A stretch of DNA of 9,562 bases from Candidatus Omnitrophota bacterium (GCA_016206995.1 JACQQN010000142.1:1-9562), one strand, 5' to 3'. Counted from the first letter of the stretch, positions 1 to 6,626 are shown. Program-made: numbers and translations. The notes: generated by a model not told the origin, from the sequence alone.

Positions 1-2
1 AT

Positions 3-1517
3 TTGGGTGAATTAGTCCGCACGATGGAACTTTTACTGAATGTAATTAAAGAAGTAAAAACGTCTGATTCTGTTTTTGGTGAATTAAAAGTTTCAAGATA
101 TGAAGCGGAATTAAAAAAACTTAAAACGGAGCTGACGAAACAAGAAGGTAAACGCTCGGAGTTGCGGGTATGGAGACGGGTTTTTGATGAAAACATGATC
201 AGGATTAATGCACAGCTACCAGTCAAAGACACTGAAAATGAAAATCGCATGTTCAACCACAATGAAGTTGATATTCAATTTGAGTTTGATGAGCATGGAG
301 AAATAGGTGTGAGGGAAATGGGTAAACGTTACTTACGTGTGCAAAATTTGTCAGATAAAGACCTAAGAGTAAAAGTTAGACTCCCCTTGCAAAAGCCATT
401 TAGACCATTTGCTATGCGCGATGTTTCTGAAAAAGAGCAAGCACGCTCCGGCTTGGATATTTTATTCTATATGAAAAAAGGTGATAATAACGGTAATGTG
501 TATCTAGACACTAATGAAATTGTATTTCATATACGACCCAATGGCGGGTATCATTTATTTGATTTGGATTCCGTAAAATTTCTTGACAATATAAAAGATT
601 TACAGGCAAAAGTTTTAGTCGGCACAGAAAAAGATGATACGGCATGGTTGAATGTTCTAGGGGCGCAACTCGTTGGCTTTTTGGGACAAGAACAGCCCAG
701 GGAATCGTTGCGCGAGCACCTGAATGGGGGTAATGCTCCGATGCCGTCGGCGTCTGGACAATCGTTTTCTAGCACTGATGTAGATCACCAATGGGATTTT
801 CTTCCAAAACCCAAACTGCCACATGGAGACCGCTCCGAATTGCGAAGACTTCCGGAAGCCGTTGAAGCAAAAGAAGACTTTGCGCGACAAATTGAGGTGG
901 ATCACGTCCTTGGTGCAATTTTTGAGGAAGAAAAAACACTCAATCTATCTTTTGCCAATGCAATTCATGAATATTTTGGCGCTGAAATACAAAATCAAGC
1001 GCAAACAGTTGCTTCTGACCTTCCAGCATTTTACATTACTGAATTCGATACAAGCTTGTTAGCAGGTTGGAAGGATCAAGTGCTCTCTGAGCGTTTGAGT
1101 GCGCTCAGCCAAAAACTACCGGCAAAAGGAAGATCAATCGTTTTAGTTTCAAGCGAAAGCGACTTATTGCGTGTGGCGGCTATAATTTCTGCACATTCCG
1201 AACTTCAAGGTTTGGTCGAAGTTAAATTAGGAGATATTTCGGAGGAGACTCAGGCTAGAGCTGACAAGATTGGTGAAATCGCGCAAGTGATCCGTGTTTA
1301 TCCAGAATCCAGAGCGGCGAAAGATGAACGCTTGGTTGACGCTGCTATGTTAGGTGCAAAAAATCTCCTTAAACCAGGGCAAGTCCTTGTATTTACGCCA
1401 AAGGATATTGTGGTATCTGGACATGTTGTTCAGCTGCGTTCTATTACGTTGGAAGAGCTTGTCGAAGCTTGGGAGTCTGCAAAAGCCGCTGCGCGCGAGA
1501 TTGCTACTAAAGCATAA
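3..1517 (+). CDS. Unrecognised protein, 3' part (5' end probably outside the window)
   Basis: The frame is open to the left edge. The first codon is TTG at 3 and the first ATG is at 24, neither with a ribosome binding site, so this is probably the C-terminal part of a longer protein; at least 504 residues are visible. I do not recognise the family. Counting from base 3, residues about 26-56 are charged and heptad-like (short coiled coil). Residues about 85-225 alternate hydrophobic and polar residues with motifs such as YLRVQNLSDKDLRVKVRL, suggesting a beta-sandwich. Residues about 228-290 are rich in Gly, Pro, Ser and charged residues (linker). Residues about 290-504 look alpha/beta: RSIVLVSSESD, then VEVKLGD and QVLVFTPKDIVVSG read as beta strands between helices. 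There is no signal peptide or membrane segment in the visible part. It may be co-transcribed with the membrane protein 55 nt downstream. No function is proposed. Confidence 0.75.
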   Translation: MGELVRTMELLLNVIKEVKTSDSVFGELKVSRYEAELKKLKTELTKQEGKRSELRVWRRVFDENMIRINAQLPVKDTENENRMFNHNEVDIQFEFDEHGEIGVREMGKRYLRVQNLSDKDLRVKVRLPLQKPFRPFAMRDVSEKEQARSGLDILFYMKKGDNNGNVYLDTNEIVFHIRPNGGYHLFDLDSVKFLDNIKDLQAKVLVGTEKDDTAWLNVLGAQLVGFLGQEQPRESLREHLNGGNAPMPSASGQSFSSTDVDHQWDFLPKPKLPHGDRSELRRLPEAVEAKEDFARQIEVDHVLGAIFEEEKTLNLSFANAIHEYFGAEIQNQAQTVASDLPAFYITEFDTSLLAGWKDQVLSERLSALSQKLPAKGRSIVLVSSESDLLRVAAIISAHSELQGLVEVKLGDISEETQARADKIGEIAQVIRVYPESRAAKDERLVDAAMLGAKNLLKPGQVLVFTPKDIVVSGHVVQLRSITLEELVEAWESAKAAAREIATKA

Positions 1518-1572
1518 AGCACTCAATTTTTCTATTGGTGCGTCGATACACTTTCTAACTATAGGATAATCG

Positions 1573-2157
1573 ATGGAAGCATCTACAAACACAGGTTCCA
1601 GTCAAAATCGTAGGTCCATTCGAAGTATTTTGATTCACCGCCCAATGCAGCGGGAGTTTACACTCATCACTGTCATTATTTTGATGTTTTCGATGGTGCT
1701 AGTAGCATTTTTGATTCGTCACACCTTGAATGAAACGATCTCAAACAACGTATCTAGCTTTGGGAAAATTGGCGCCTATAATGTATTGTCAGATGTTAGT
1801 TTTGATTTGACCGTCCGGGTCATTCTTGTTATGTTTATAACGATTATTACCATCGCGTTGTTTGGTGTTTTCTTTTTACATCGTGTTGCAGGGCCAGTTT
1901 ACCGGTTTCATCAGTTGTTTCTGAAGATAAACCAAGATGAAATCCCTCAAGACGTGCATCTGCGCCGAAAAGATTTCTTTAAGGAATTAGCGATTGAACT
2001 TAATCTTTTGTTCAAACTTTTGCGGAAACGAAAAACTGCTATCCAGCAAATTAATGGAATTGTAACCCAAGTTTCCGGCCAAGAAGCTCCAGAGGAAATT
2101 CGTAAAAAACTTGAAGAAATTCGCCAGATTCTCAAAGGTTCGAAAGACTCTTCCTAA
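1573..2157 (+). CDS. Two-helix membrane protein with HAMP-like segment
   Basis: This 194-residue protein starts at an ATG preceded by AGGA (1563-1566) with 6 nt spacing. The N-terminus is polar and basic (residues 1-28). A first membrane helix spans about 29-48 (FTLITVIILMFSMVLVAFLI), a short external loop of about 31 residues follows, and a second helix spans about 80-102. The helix exits into HRVAGPVYRF (103-112), the Gly-Pro junction typical of HAMP linkers. Residues about 112-156 fit a HAMP second helix (RRKDFFKELAIELN). A final amphipathic helix lies at 172-188. HAMP domains normally relay signals from periplasmic sensors to kinase, cyclase or chemotaxis output domains. None is present, and the loop is too short for a known sensor fold. 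It could be a standalone relay or scaffold subunit of the inner membrane. The HAMP call rests on motif shape only. Confidence 0.8.
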   Translation: MEASTNTGSSQNRRSIRSILIHRPMQREFTLITVIILMFSMVLVAFLIRHTLNETISNNVSSFGKIGAYNVLSDVSFDLTVRVILVMFITIITIALFGVFFLHRVAGPVYRFHQLFLKINQDEIPQDVHLRRKDFFKELAIELNLLFKLLRKRKTAIQQINGIVTQVSGQEAPEEIRKKLEEIRQILKGSKDSS

Positions 2158-2166
2158 GCACCTATC

Positions 2167-2190
2167 ACTACTTATTTTACGTAGTTTTTT
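2167..2190 (+). terminator. Weak terminator-like hairpin after the HAMP protein gene
   Basis: ACTAC (2167-2171) and GTAGT (2181-2185) can form a 5-bp stem with a 9-nt loop, followed directly by five further T residues. The stem is short and AT-rich, so termination would be inefficient. The position, 10 nt after the stop codon and before the hicB ribosome binding site, suits a transcript boundary. Confidence 0.4.
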
Positions 2191-2240
2191 CTTAAAATAA
2201 CCTTTCTATTTCGAGAATTTTGTGGTATCTTTCAATTATT

Positions 2241-2245
2241 GGAGG
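2241..2245 (+). promoter_or_regulatory. Shine-Dalgarno site setting the hicB start
   Basis: GGAGG lies 4 nt before the ATG at 2250. It selects that ATG over the in-frame TTG at 2220, which would add ten residues unlike any HicB N-terminus. Confidence 0.75.
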
Positions 2246-2249
2246 CAAA

Positions 2250-2471
2250 ATGACTCACTATAAAGTATCGATTGTGATTGAGCGTGAAGATGATTGGTAT
2301 GTTGCATTGTGTCCAGAGTTAGATGTTGCAAGCCAGGGCCGCACAATCGAAGAAGCAAGAAATAATTTAAGAGAAGCGCTTGAACTTTATCTTGAGACAG
2401 CTGATCCATCCGAAATTCAGCTTCCTCATGAACCGCCTTTTGTTTCAACTCTTGATGTAGCAGTGAAATAG
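2250..2471 (+). CDS. hicB: HicB family antitoxin (short form)
   Basis: This 73-residue protein has the HicB/UPF0150 fold signature: a first strand YKVSIVIEREDDWYVALCPE (4-23), then SQGRTIEEARNNLREALELY (28-47), where the conserved G-x-T/S-x-E-EA-x-N-x-x-EA helix is clear, and a Pro-rich C-terminal segment. In this family the protein binds and inhibits the HicA mRNA interferase. Longer HicB proteins carry a C-terminal helix-turn-helix or ribbon-helix-helix domain for autoregulation. This one ends about 25 residues after the core, so that domain is missing and repression of its own promoter is uncertain. The ATG at 2250 has GGAGG 4 nt upstream. The antitoxin gene comes first and its TAG stop shares its last base with the GTG of the toxin gene. 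I saw no convincing promoter in the 92-nt gap upstream. Confidence 0.87.
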   Translation: MTHYKVSIVIEREDDWYVALCPELDVASQGRTIEEARNNLREALELYLETADPSEIQLPHEPPFVSTLDVAVK

Positions 2472-2728
2472 TGAAGCTTCCTGTCATTTCTGCGAAAGAA
2501 TTAATTCGAGCTCTTGAAAAAGATGGTTTTCGAATGATTCGCCAAAAGGGAAGTCATATAATTTTGCAGAAACGAGCTAGCGAGGAAGTTGTCACAACAG
2601 TTGTTCCGTTTCATGATGAGATCAAAAAAGGAACGCTTCGCTCAATCTTGAGAAAGACAAAAATATCTCCAGAACAGCTTGTCAAGCTTCTTACGGTTGT
2701 TTTAGGCATTACACCATTTTTGAAATAA
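2471..2728 (+). CDS. hicA: HicA family mRNA interferase toxin
   Basis: This 85-residue protein belongs to the HicA/YcfA family: GFRMIRQKGSHIILQK (19-34) carries the R-Q-K-G-S-H motif with the presumed catalytic His29, followed by VPFHDEIKKGTLRSIL (45-60) and a closing helix (KISPEQLVKLL). HicA toxins have a double-stranded-RNA-binding-like fold and cleave mRNA in the cytoplasm, halting translation until HicB is resupplied. The start is a GTG at 2471 overlapping the hicB TAG stop by one base. No strong SD precedes it, so translation probably depends on ribosomes finishing hicB, which keeps toxin output at or below antitoxin output. The protein continues about 12 hydrophobic residues (TVVLGITPFLK) past the usual C-terminal helix. 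The catalytic motif is intact, so the module may be active. Confidence 0.9.
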   Translation: MKLPVISAKELIRALEKDGFRMIRQKGSHIILQKRASEEVVTTVVPFHDEIKKGTLRSILRKTKISPEQLVKLLTVVLGITPFLK

Positions 2729-2745
2729 ATTATCAACAAGATTCT

Positions 2746-2772
2746 GTAAGGCCACACCATACCTCACCTTAC
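2746..2772. repeat. Inverted repeat downstream of hicA
   Basis: GTAAGG (2746-2751) and CCTTAC (2767-2772) form a perfect 6-bp inverted repeat with a 15-nt spacer, 17 nt after the hicA stop. A loose T-rich stretch (GTTATTTT, 2773-2780) follows. It could be a weak terminator for hicBA or a protein-binding site just upstream of the -35 box at 2797. A chance occurrence is possible. Confidence 0.35.
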
Positions 2773-2796
2773 GTTATTTTAGTCATAGATCTTCGC

Positions 2797-2824
2797 TTGA
2801 CAATACGCAAAAAACCCGTATAAT
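2797..2824 (+). promoter_or_regulatory. Consensus sigma-70-type promoter of the nusA-pnp operon
   Basis: TTGACA at 2797-2802 and TATAAT at 2819-2824 are both exact consensus hexamers, separated by 16 bp (17 is optimal). The predicted transcription start is near 2831, giving a leader of about 68 nt before the nusA ATG at 2899. No other promoter of this quality was seen in the window, and it is correctly placed to drive the whole translation gene cluster. It indicates a strong, housekeeping-level promoter whose output is probably modulated by the hairpin that follows. Confidence 0.88.
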
Positions 2825-2850
2825 TTCACTACAATTTTAAATTTGTAAAG

Positions 2851-2875
2851 AGTGGGCGCGTTGCCCACTTTTTTT
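2851..2875 (+). terminator. Intrinsic terminator/attenuator hairpin in the nusA leader
   Basis: AGTGGGC (2851-2857) pairs perfectly with GCCCACT (2863-2869) around a 5-nt loop, and the T run continues to 2875. G2850-T2870 and the A residues at 2848-2849 can extend the stem. The structure begins about 20 nt after the predicted transcription start and ends 23 nt before the nusA ATG, so every operon transcript must read through it. Inference: it acts as an attenuator that limits operon transcription. Because NusA itself affects pausing and termination, feedback by the first gene product is plausible. Similar GC-rich hairpins are known in leaders of rimP-nusA operons. It could instead be a terminator for hicBA read-through. 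Confidence 0.75.
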
Positions 2876-2888
2876 GTTTGGGTCAAGA

Positions 2889-2893
2889 GAGGG
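2889..2893 (+). promoter_or_regulatory. Shine-Dalgarno site setting the nusA start
   Basis: GAGGG lies with its GAGG core 6 nt before the ATG at 2899. It is poorly spaced for the GTG at 2896 and lies downstream of the TTG at 2878, so it supports the ATG. The resulting N-terminus (MQELSSILEAIEKEKGI) also matches where NusA proteins usually begin. Confidence 0.75.
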
Positions 2894-2898
2894 TTGTG

Positions 2899-4149
2899 AT
2901 GCAAGAATTATCAAGTATTCTTGAAGCGATTGAAAAGGAAAAAGGAATTCCGCGGCAAATCCTCCTGGAAGCACTTCGTTCCGCCCTGTTATCGGCTTGC
3001 CGGAAAACCTTTCCTAAAGCAGAAGATATGGACATCCAAATTGATTTGGAGACAGCAAATATTAAAGTCCTGCAAGGTGGAAAAGAGGTTTTTCACCCTG
3101 ATTTTGGCCGGATTGCTGCCCAAACCGCAAAACAAGTAATTTTGCAAAAGATTCGTGAAGCTGAGCGTGAAACCATTTTTGGCGATTTCTCAAAAAAAAT
3201 GGGTGAAATTGTTGTTGGAAGTGTTCATCGTGTCGAACCGCGTTCGATCGTGGTCAATCTCGGAAAAGCCGAAGGGATTCTCCCAGCCAGAGAGCAGTCG
3301 CCTGCTGATGGATATCGACAGGGAGATGTCATCCGCGCGTATGTGATTGAGGTAAAAAAAGCGGGTCGCGGGCCAGAAATTATTTTATCGCGAGCCCATG
3401 AAAATTTTGTTAAACGTCTTTTTGAACTTGAAGTTCCTGAAATCCATGACAAGATTGTCGAAATTAAAGCTGCCGCGCGAGAAGCCGGTTCTCGTACAAA
3501 GATTGCCGTGATTTCCTATGATGAAAAAATTGACAGTGTTGGTTCCTGTGTGGGGATGCGTGGCCAGCGTGTCAAAAATGTTGTTCGTGAAATTGGTGGC
3601 GAAAAGATAGATATCGTGCGTTGGAGTGATAATGCAGAGGCTTATATTCGAAATGCGCTCAGCCCCGCAGAACTTGCTGAAGTTAAGTTGAGCACAAAAG
3701 AAAAACGCGCGGAAATTCTTGTCACAGATGATCAACTTTCTCTTGCCATTGGGAAAAAAGGTCAAAATGTTCGTTTGGCATCCAAATTAACGGGTTGGCA
3801 GCTGGATGTTCGGCCGCTGACTGAGCGTATTCCTTTGCGATCGATTGAAGGAGTCGGCGAAAAGATAGAATCTATTTTACGAGAAGCAGGAATTCACTCA
3901 GTCAAAGATCTCTTAAAGTTGAGCGCTGAAGATTTACAGAAAATCGAAGGAATTGGCGCAAAGACAGCAGAAAAAATTGTTCAATCAGCGCTGAAAGCGG
4001 TTGGGAAAGGAAAAGCATCCAGTTTGGATCAAGCGAACGAAGAATCCTCTCAGCCTGAAACTCAAACTGAAGAGTCCGTTCAGCATCAAGAGAAAGATGC
4101 GAAACCGGAAGCAAGTTCCGAGGAAGGCGGGGATAATGAAAGTCAGTAA
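2899..4149 (+). CDS. nusA: Transcription termination/antitermination factor NusA
   Basis: NusA binds RNA polymerase near the RNA exit channel and modulates pausing, intrinsic termination and antitermination. The 416 residues show the full bacterial order: N-terminal polymerase-binding domain (1-100, ILEAIEKEKGIPRQILLEAL), S1 domain (about 102-170, GEIVVGSVHRVEPRSIVVNL), KH1 (about 199-265, with SVGSCVGMRGQRVKNVVREI), KH2 (about 272-310, with LAIGKKGQNVRLASKLTGW), and a helix-hairpin-helix region (about 315-372, with IEGVGEKI and IEGIGAKTAEKI) resembling one acidic-repeat/AR module. The last 45 residues are a polar, Glu/Gln-rich disordered tail. ATG 2899 was chosen for its SD and family alignment. 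The gene is first behind the operon promoter, where rimP usually sits, and its 3' end overlaps infB by 14 nt. Confidence 0.97.
   Translation: MQELSSILEAIEKEKGIPRQILLEALRSALLSACRKTFPKAEDMDIQIDLETANIKVLQGGKEVFHPDFGRIAAQTAKQVILQKIREAERETIFGDFSKKMGEIVVGSVHRVEPRSIVVNLGKAEGILPAREQSPADGYRQGDVIRAYVIEVKKAGRGPEIILSRAHENFVKRLFELEVPEIHDKIVEIKAAAREAGSRTKIAVISYDEKIDSVGSCVGMRGQRVKNVVREIGGEKIDIVRWSDNAEAYIRNALSPAELAEVKLSTKEKRAEILVTDDQLSLAIGKKGQNVRLASKLTGWQLDVRPLTERIPLRSIEGVGEKIESILREAGIHSVKDLLKLSAEDLQKIEGIGAKTAEKIVQSALKAVGKGKASSLDQANEESSQPETQTEESVQHQEKDAKPEASSEEGGDNESQ
4121..4127 (+). promoter_or_regulatory. Shine-Dalgarno site for infB inside nusA
   Basis: AGGAAGG within the last codons of nusA lies 8 nt before the ATG at 4136. 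It selects this start for infB over the in-frame TTG at 4001, which lies deep inside nusA and has no site. Confidence 0.7.
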
Positions 4150-6337
4150 AACAGGAAAGACAAAGTCGGATAAACCCAAAAAAGTAAAAGCTGCCAAGGT
4201 GACACCAGCCGCAAAAAAAGTAAAAGCTCCAAAAACAGAACCGAAATCAAAAAAACTTTCTGAAACTAAAAAGCCAAAAGAAAAACCAGCGGTTCATGTG
4301 GAATTGGTAAAGGAACGAGTAAAAGCGCCGGAAGAAAAATTACAGAAACAGGTTTTGCCTAAAGTGACGCCGGTAAAACCAGCCGTAAAAGCTGCTCCAA
4401 TTGCTTCTCCTAAACCAATTAAGCGCACACCAAGTGTTGGGTTGCCCGTGGTTGAGAAGCTTCAGAAAAAAGAAGCACTGAAACCAATTTCGAAACCTGA
4501 GGCATCTCCTAAGCCAACGCAGGAAGTAAAACCGAAGGCACCGGCAACGCTGCTGCCAGCTGCTCCGAAAGCGCCTGAAGCGATTCGGATCCGGATCCCA
4601 ATTACCGTGGGAGCATTTGCCGATATTTTGAAAGTAAAACCTGCAGAGTTGATTAAAAATCTCATTGCGATCGGTGTTTTTGCAAATATCAATCAATTAT
4701 TAAACGAAGAAGTCACTTATAAACTTTCTGCAAAACTCGGAATAAAAATTGAGAAGATTGAAGATGAGGTTGAAAAGATTTTTGAAGGGAATCGCAAGGA
4801 AGATCGTTCTTTATTAAAATCAAGAGCTCCGGTGGTTACCATGATGGGGCACGTTGACCATGGAAAGACGTCGCTTTTGGATGCGATTCGCCAAACTAAT
4901 GTCGCAAGCGGAGAAGCCGGCCACATCACGCAACACATTGGTGCTTACATGGTTGACCTTCCAGGAAAAGGACGTGTGACATTTCTGGATACGCCGGGCC
5001 ATGAAGCATTCACAGCGATTCGTGCTCGTGGAGCCAATGTGACTGATATCGTGGTTCTTGTTGTTGCAGCAGATGATGGTGTGATGCCGCAAACCTTGGA
5101 AGCAATTGACCACGCGAAAGCCGCGGGCTGTCCAATTGTTGTCGCAGTAAACAAATCAGATCTACCAGCTGCAAATCCCCAACGCGTGATGACACAATTG
5201 CAAAAGTTAGGATTGGTAGCAGAAGAATGGGGTGGTAAGACGATTTTTGCAAAGGTTTCTGCAAAAACTGGGGACGGGATTGATGCGCTTCTTGAGATGC
5301 TTTTGCTCGAAGCAGAAGTTCTTGAACTTAGGGCGAATCCGGATTGTGAAGCTCAAGGAACTGTCCTTGAAGCAAAACTGACGAAAGGACACGGAGCCGT
5401 TTCAACTGCGCTCGTTCAACGCGGCACCCTTCGCATCGGCGATATTGTTGTTGCAGGTCCTTATTGCGGCCGAATCCGCGCCATGCGGAACGACCGGGGG
5501 AAGGCGGTTAAAGAAGCAGGCCTTTCTTATGCAGTTGAAATCCATGGTCTTTCTGGAGTGCCTGATGCCGGAGAATTATTTACCGTTGTGAAAGATGAAA
5601 AAATTGCGAGACAACTTGCTGAAAAACGTGAACTTGAAATCCGTGAACACGCCATGAAAGGGCTTCACACCAAACATTTGTCGCTTCAAGAACTTCACAG
5701 CAGAATGCAAGCTGGTCAGGTGCAAGAACTGAATTTAATTTTGAAAGCAGACGCTCAAGGCTCTCTTGAAGGCTTGGTTCAAACGCTCACGAAATCGGTG
5801 TCTGACAAAATCAGCATTCGAGTCATTCATGGCGGAATTGGTGGAGTGAACGAATCCGATGTGATGCTTGCGATTGCGAGCGACGCCATTATTATCGGGT
5901 TTCATGTGAAAGCAGAGCCGCGCGCCCAAGAATTAATCGAAAAAGAAGGTATTGATGCTCGCTATTACAGCATTATATATGAGGCAGTGGAAGATGTCCG
6001 TAAAGCGATGGAAGGACTTCTGGAGCCAACGAACAAAGAGGTTGTTGAAGGGCGCATTGAAATTCGCCAAGTTTTCAAGTCGTCAAAGGTAGGAACCATT
6101 GGGGGCGCTATTGTCACCAAAGGTAGAGTGATGCGAACCAGTCGAATCCGTGTAATTCGGGATAATATCGTTGTTCACGAAGGAAAGCTCGCTTCGCTCA
6201 GGCGCTTCAAGGATGACGTGCGAGAAGTGCAGGAAGGCTATGAATGTGGCGTTGCGGTTGATGGCTTTAGCGATCTTAAGGAACGAGACATACTCGAAGC
6301 CTATCGCATTGACAAAGTGGCAACGAAGCTCGCTTAA
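4136..6337 (+). CDS. infB: Translation initiation factor IF-2
   Basis: IF2 is the GTPase that places initiator fMet-tRNA on the 30S subunit and promotes 50S joining. The 733-residue product begins with about 145 Lys/Pro/Ala-rich, probably disordered residues, then an IF2_N module (about 154-205, IPITVGAFADILKVKPAELI). The G domain has all motifs: G1 GHVDHGKT (238-245), the switch I region in GEAGHITQHIGAY, G3 DTPGHE (285-290), G4 NKSD (339-342) and G5 SAK (375-377). Domains II-IV follow, with KADAQGSLEGL and a C-terminal beta-barrel (EVVEGRIEIRQVFKSSKVG) that binds fMet-tRNA. Length is ordinary (B. subtilis about 716, E. coli 890). The start at 4136 has an SD in nusA, and the 14-nt overlap suggests translational coupling. 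ylxR and ylxQ, which often separate nusA and infB, are absent. Confidence 0.98.
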   Translation: MKVSKTGKTKSDKPKKVKAAKVTPAAKKVKAPKTEPKSKKLSETKKPKEKPAVHVELVKERVKAPEEKLQKQVLPKVTPVKPAVKAAPIASPKPIKRTPSVGLPVVEKLQKKEALKPISKPEASPKPTQEVKPKAPATLLPAAPKAPEAIRIRIPITVGAFADILKVKPAELIKNLIAIGVFANINQLLNEEVTYKLSAKLGIKIEKIEDEVEKIFEGNRKEDRSLLKSRAPVVTMMGHVDHGKTSLLDAIRQTNVASGEAGHITQHIGAYMVDLPGKGRVTFLDTPGHEAFTAIRARGANVTDIVVLVVAADDGVMPQTLEAIDHAKAAGCPIVVAVNKSDLPAANPQRVMTQLQKLGLVAEEWGGKTIFAKVSAKTGDGIDALLEMLLLEAEVLELRANPDCEAQGTVLEAKLTKGHGAVSTALVQRGTLRIGDIVVAGPYCGRIRAMRNDRGKAVKEAGLSYAVEIHGLSGVPDAGELFTVVKDEKIARQLAEKRELEIREHAMKGLHTKHLSLQELHSRMQAGQVQELNLILKADAQGSLEGLVQTLTKSVSDKISIRVIHGGIGGVNESDVMLAIASDAIIIGFHVKAEPRAQELIEKEGIDARYYSIIYEAVEDVRKAMEGLLEPTNKEVVEGRIEIRQVFKSSKVGTIGGAIVTKGRVMRTSRIRVIRDNIVVHEGKLASLRRFKDDVREVQEGYECGVAVDGFSDLKERDILEAYRIDKVATKLA

Positions 6338-6340
6338 TGA

Positions 6341-6622
6341 ATGATAGTAGGAACTCTTCAGCTCAAACTTCATTTTCCTGAGCCGCAATCTTTAAAGGAA
6401 AAACGGTTTGTCTTGAAAAGTTTTTTGACGCGGTTTCGACAAGAATTTAACGCTGGGATTTGTGAATTAGATGGCATGGATCTGTGGCAGTTTTCCGTCA
6501 TCGCCGCAGTTTGTGTTTCGAAAGAGCGAAGTGAAGTGGAACGATTGTTAAGTAACATAATGAATTTTATTGATCGAGAAGAAGCCTTTCGAGTGACGGA
6601 ACACCACAAGGAGCTTTTGTAA
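6341..6622 (+). CDS. ylxP: DUF503 family protein (YlxP-like)
   Basis: This 93-residue protein matches the small DUF503/YlxP family by its opening MIVGTLQLKLHFPEPQSLKE and following KRFVLKSF, the central ELDGMDLWQFSVIAAV, and the closing helix with FIDREEAF. The family is found between infB and rbfA in many bacteria, B. subtilis among them. Its molecular role is not firmly established; the context suggests ribosome maturation or translation, which is inference. The fold is expected to be a small ferredoxin-like alpha/beta domain. The ATG lies 3 nt after the infB stop with no good SD, so it probably relies on ribosomes terminating at infB. Confidence 0.93.
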   Translation: MIVGTLQLKLHFPEPQSLKEKRFVLKSFLTRFRQEFNAGICELDGMDLWQFSVIAAVCVSKERSEVERLLSNIMNFIDREEAFRVTEHHKELL

Positions 6623-6626
6623 GACC

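Noticed and set aside
823..1062. 79-codon open frame in another + frame within the left-edge gene
   Set aside because: It overlaps a continuous 504-codon frame, has no ribosome binding site, and its composition looks like an out-of-frame read.
2220..2249. TTG near 2220 as the hicB start
   Set aside because: The GGAGG at 2241-2245 points to ATG 2250, and the extra residues do not resemble the family.
2878..2898. TTG at 2878 or GTG at 2896 as the nusA start
   Set aside because: The SD at 2889-2893 is correctly spaced only for ATG 2899, which also matches the usual NusA N-terminus.
3385..3765. 126-codon open frame on the minus strand inside nusA
   Set aside because: It lies antisense to conserved NusA S1/KH coding sequence, its translation has no recognisable domain, and it has no SD. 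It is a shadow of the real gene.
4001..4135. An upstream in-frame TTG at 4001 that would lengthen IF2 by 45 residues
   Set aside because: It lies inside the NusA C-terminal coding region with no ribosome binding site. ATG 4136 has a good SD and gives a Lys-rich start normal for IF2.
4583..4601. Short tandem CGGATC repeat in infB
   Set aside because: It encodes the Ile-Arg-Ile-Arg-Ile stretch at the start of the IF2_N module. Two copies in coding sequence need no other explanation.
4340..4696. 118-codon open frame on the minus strand inside infB
   Set aside because: Its Arg/Phe/Cys-rich translation is the expected complement of the Lys/Pro/Ala-rich IF2 N-terminus and does not look like a real protein.
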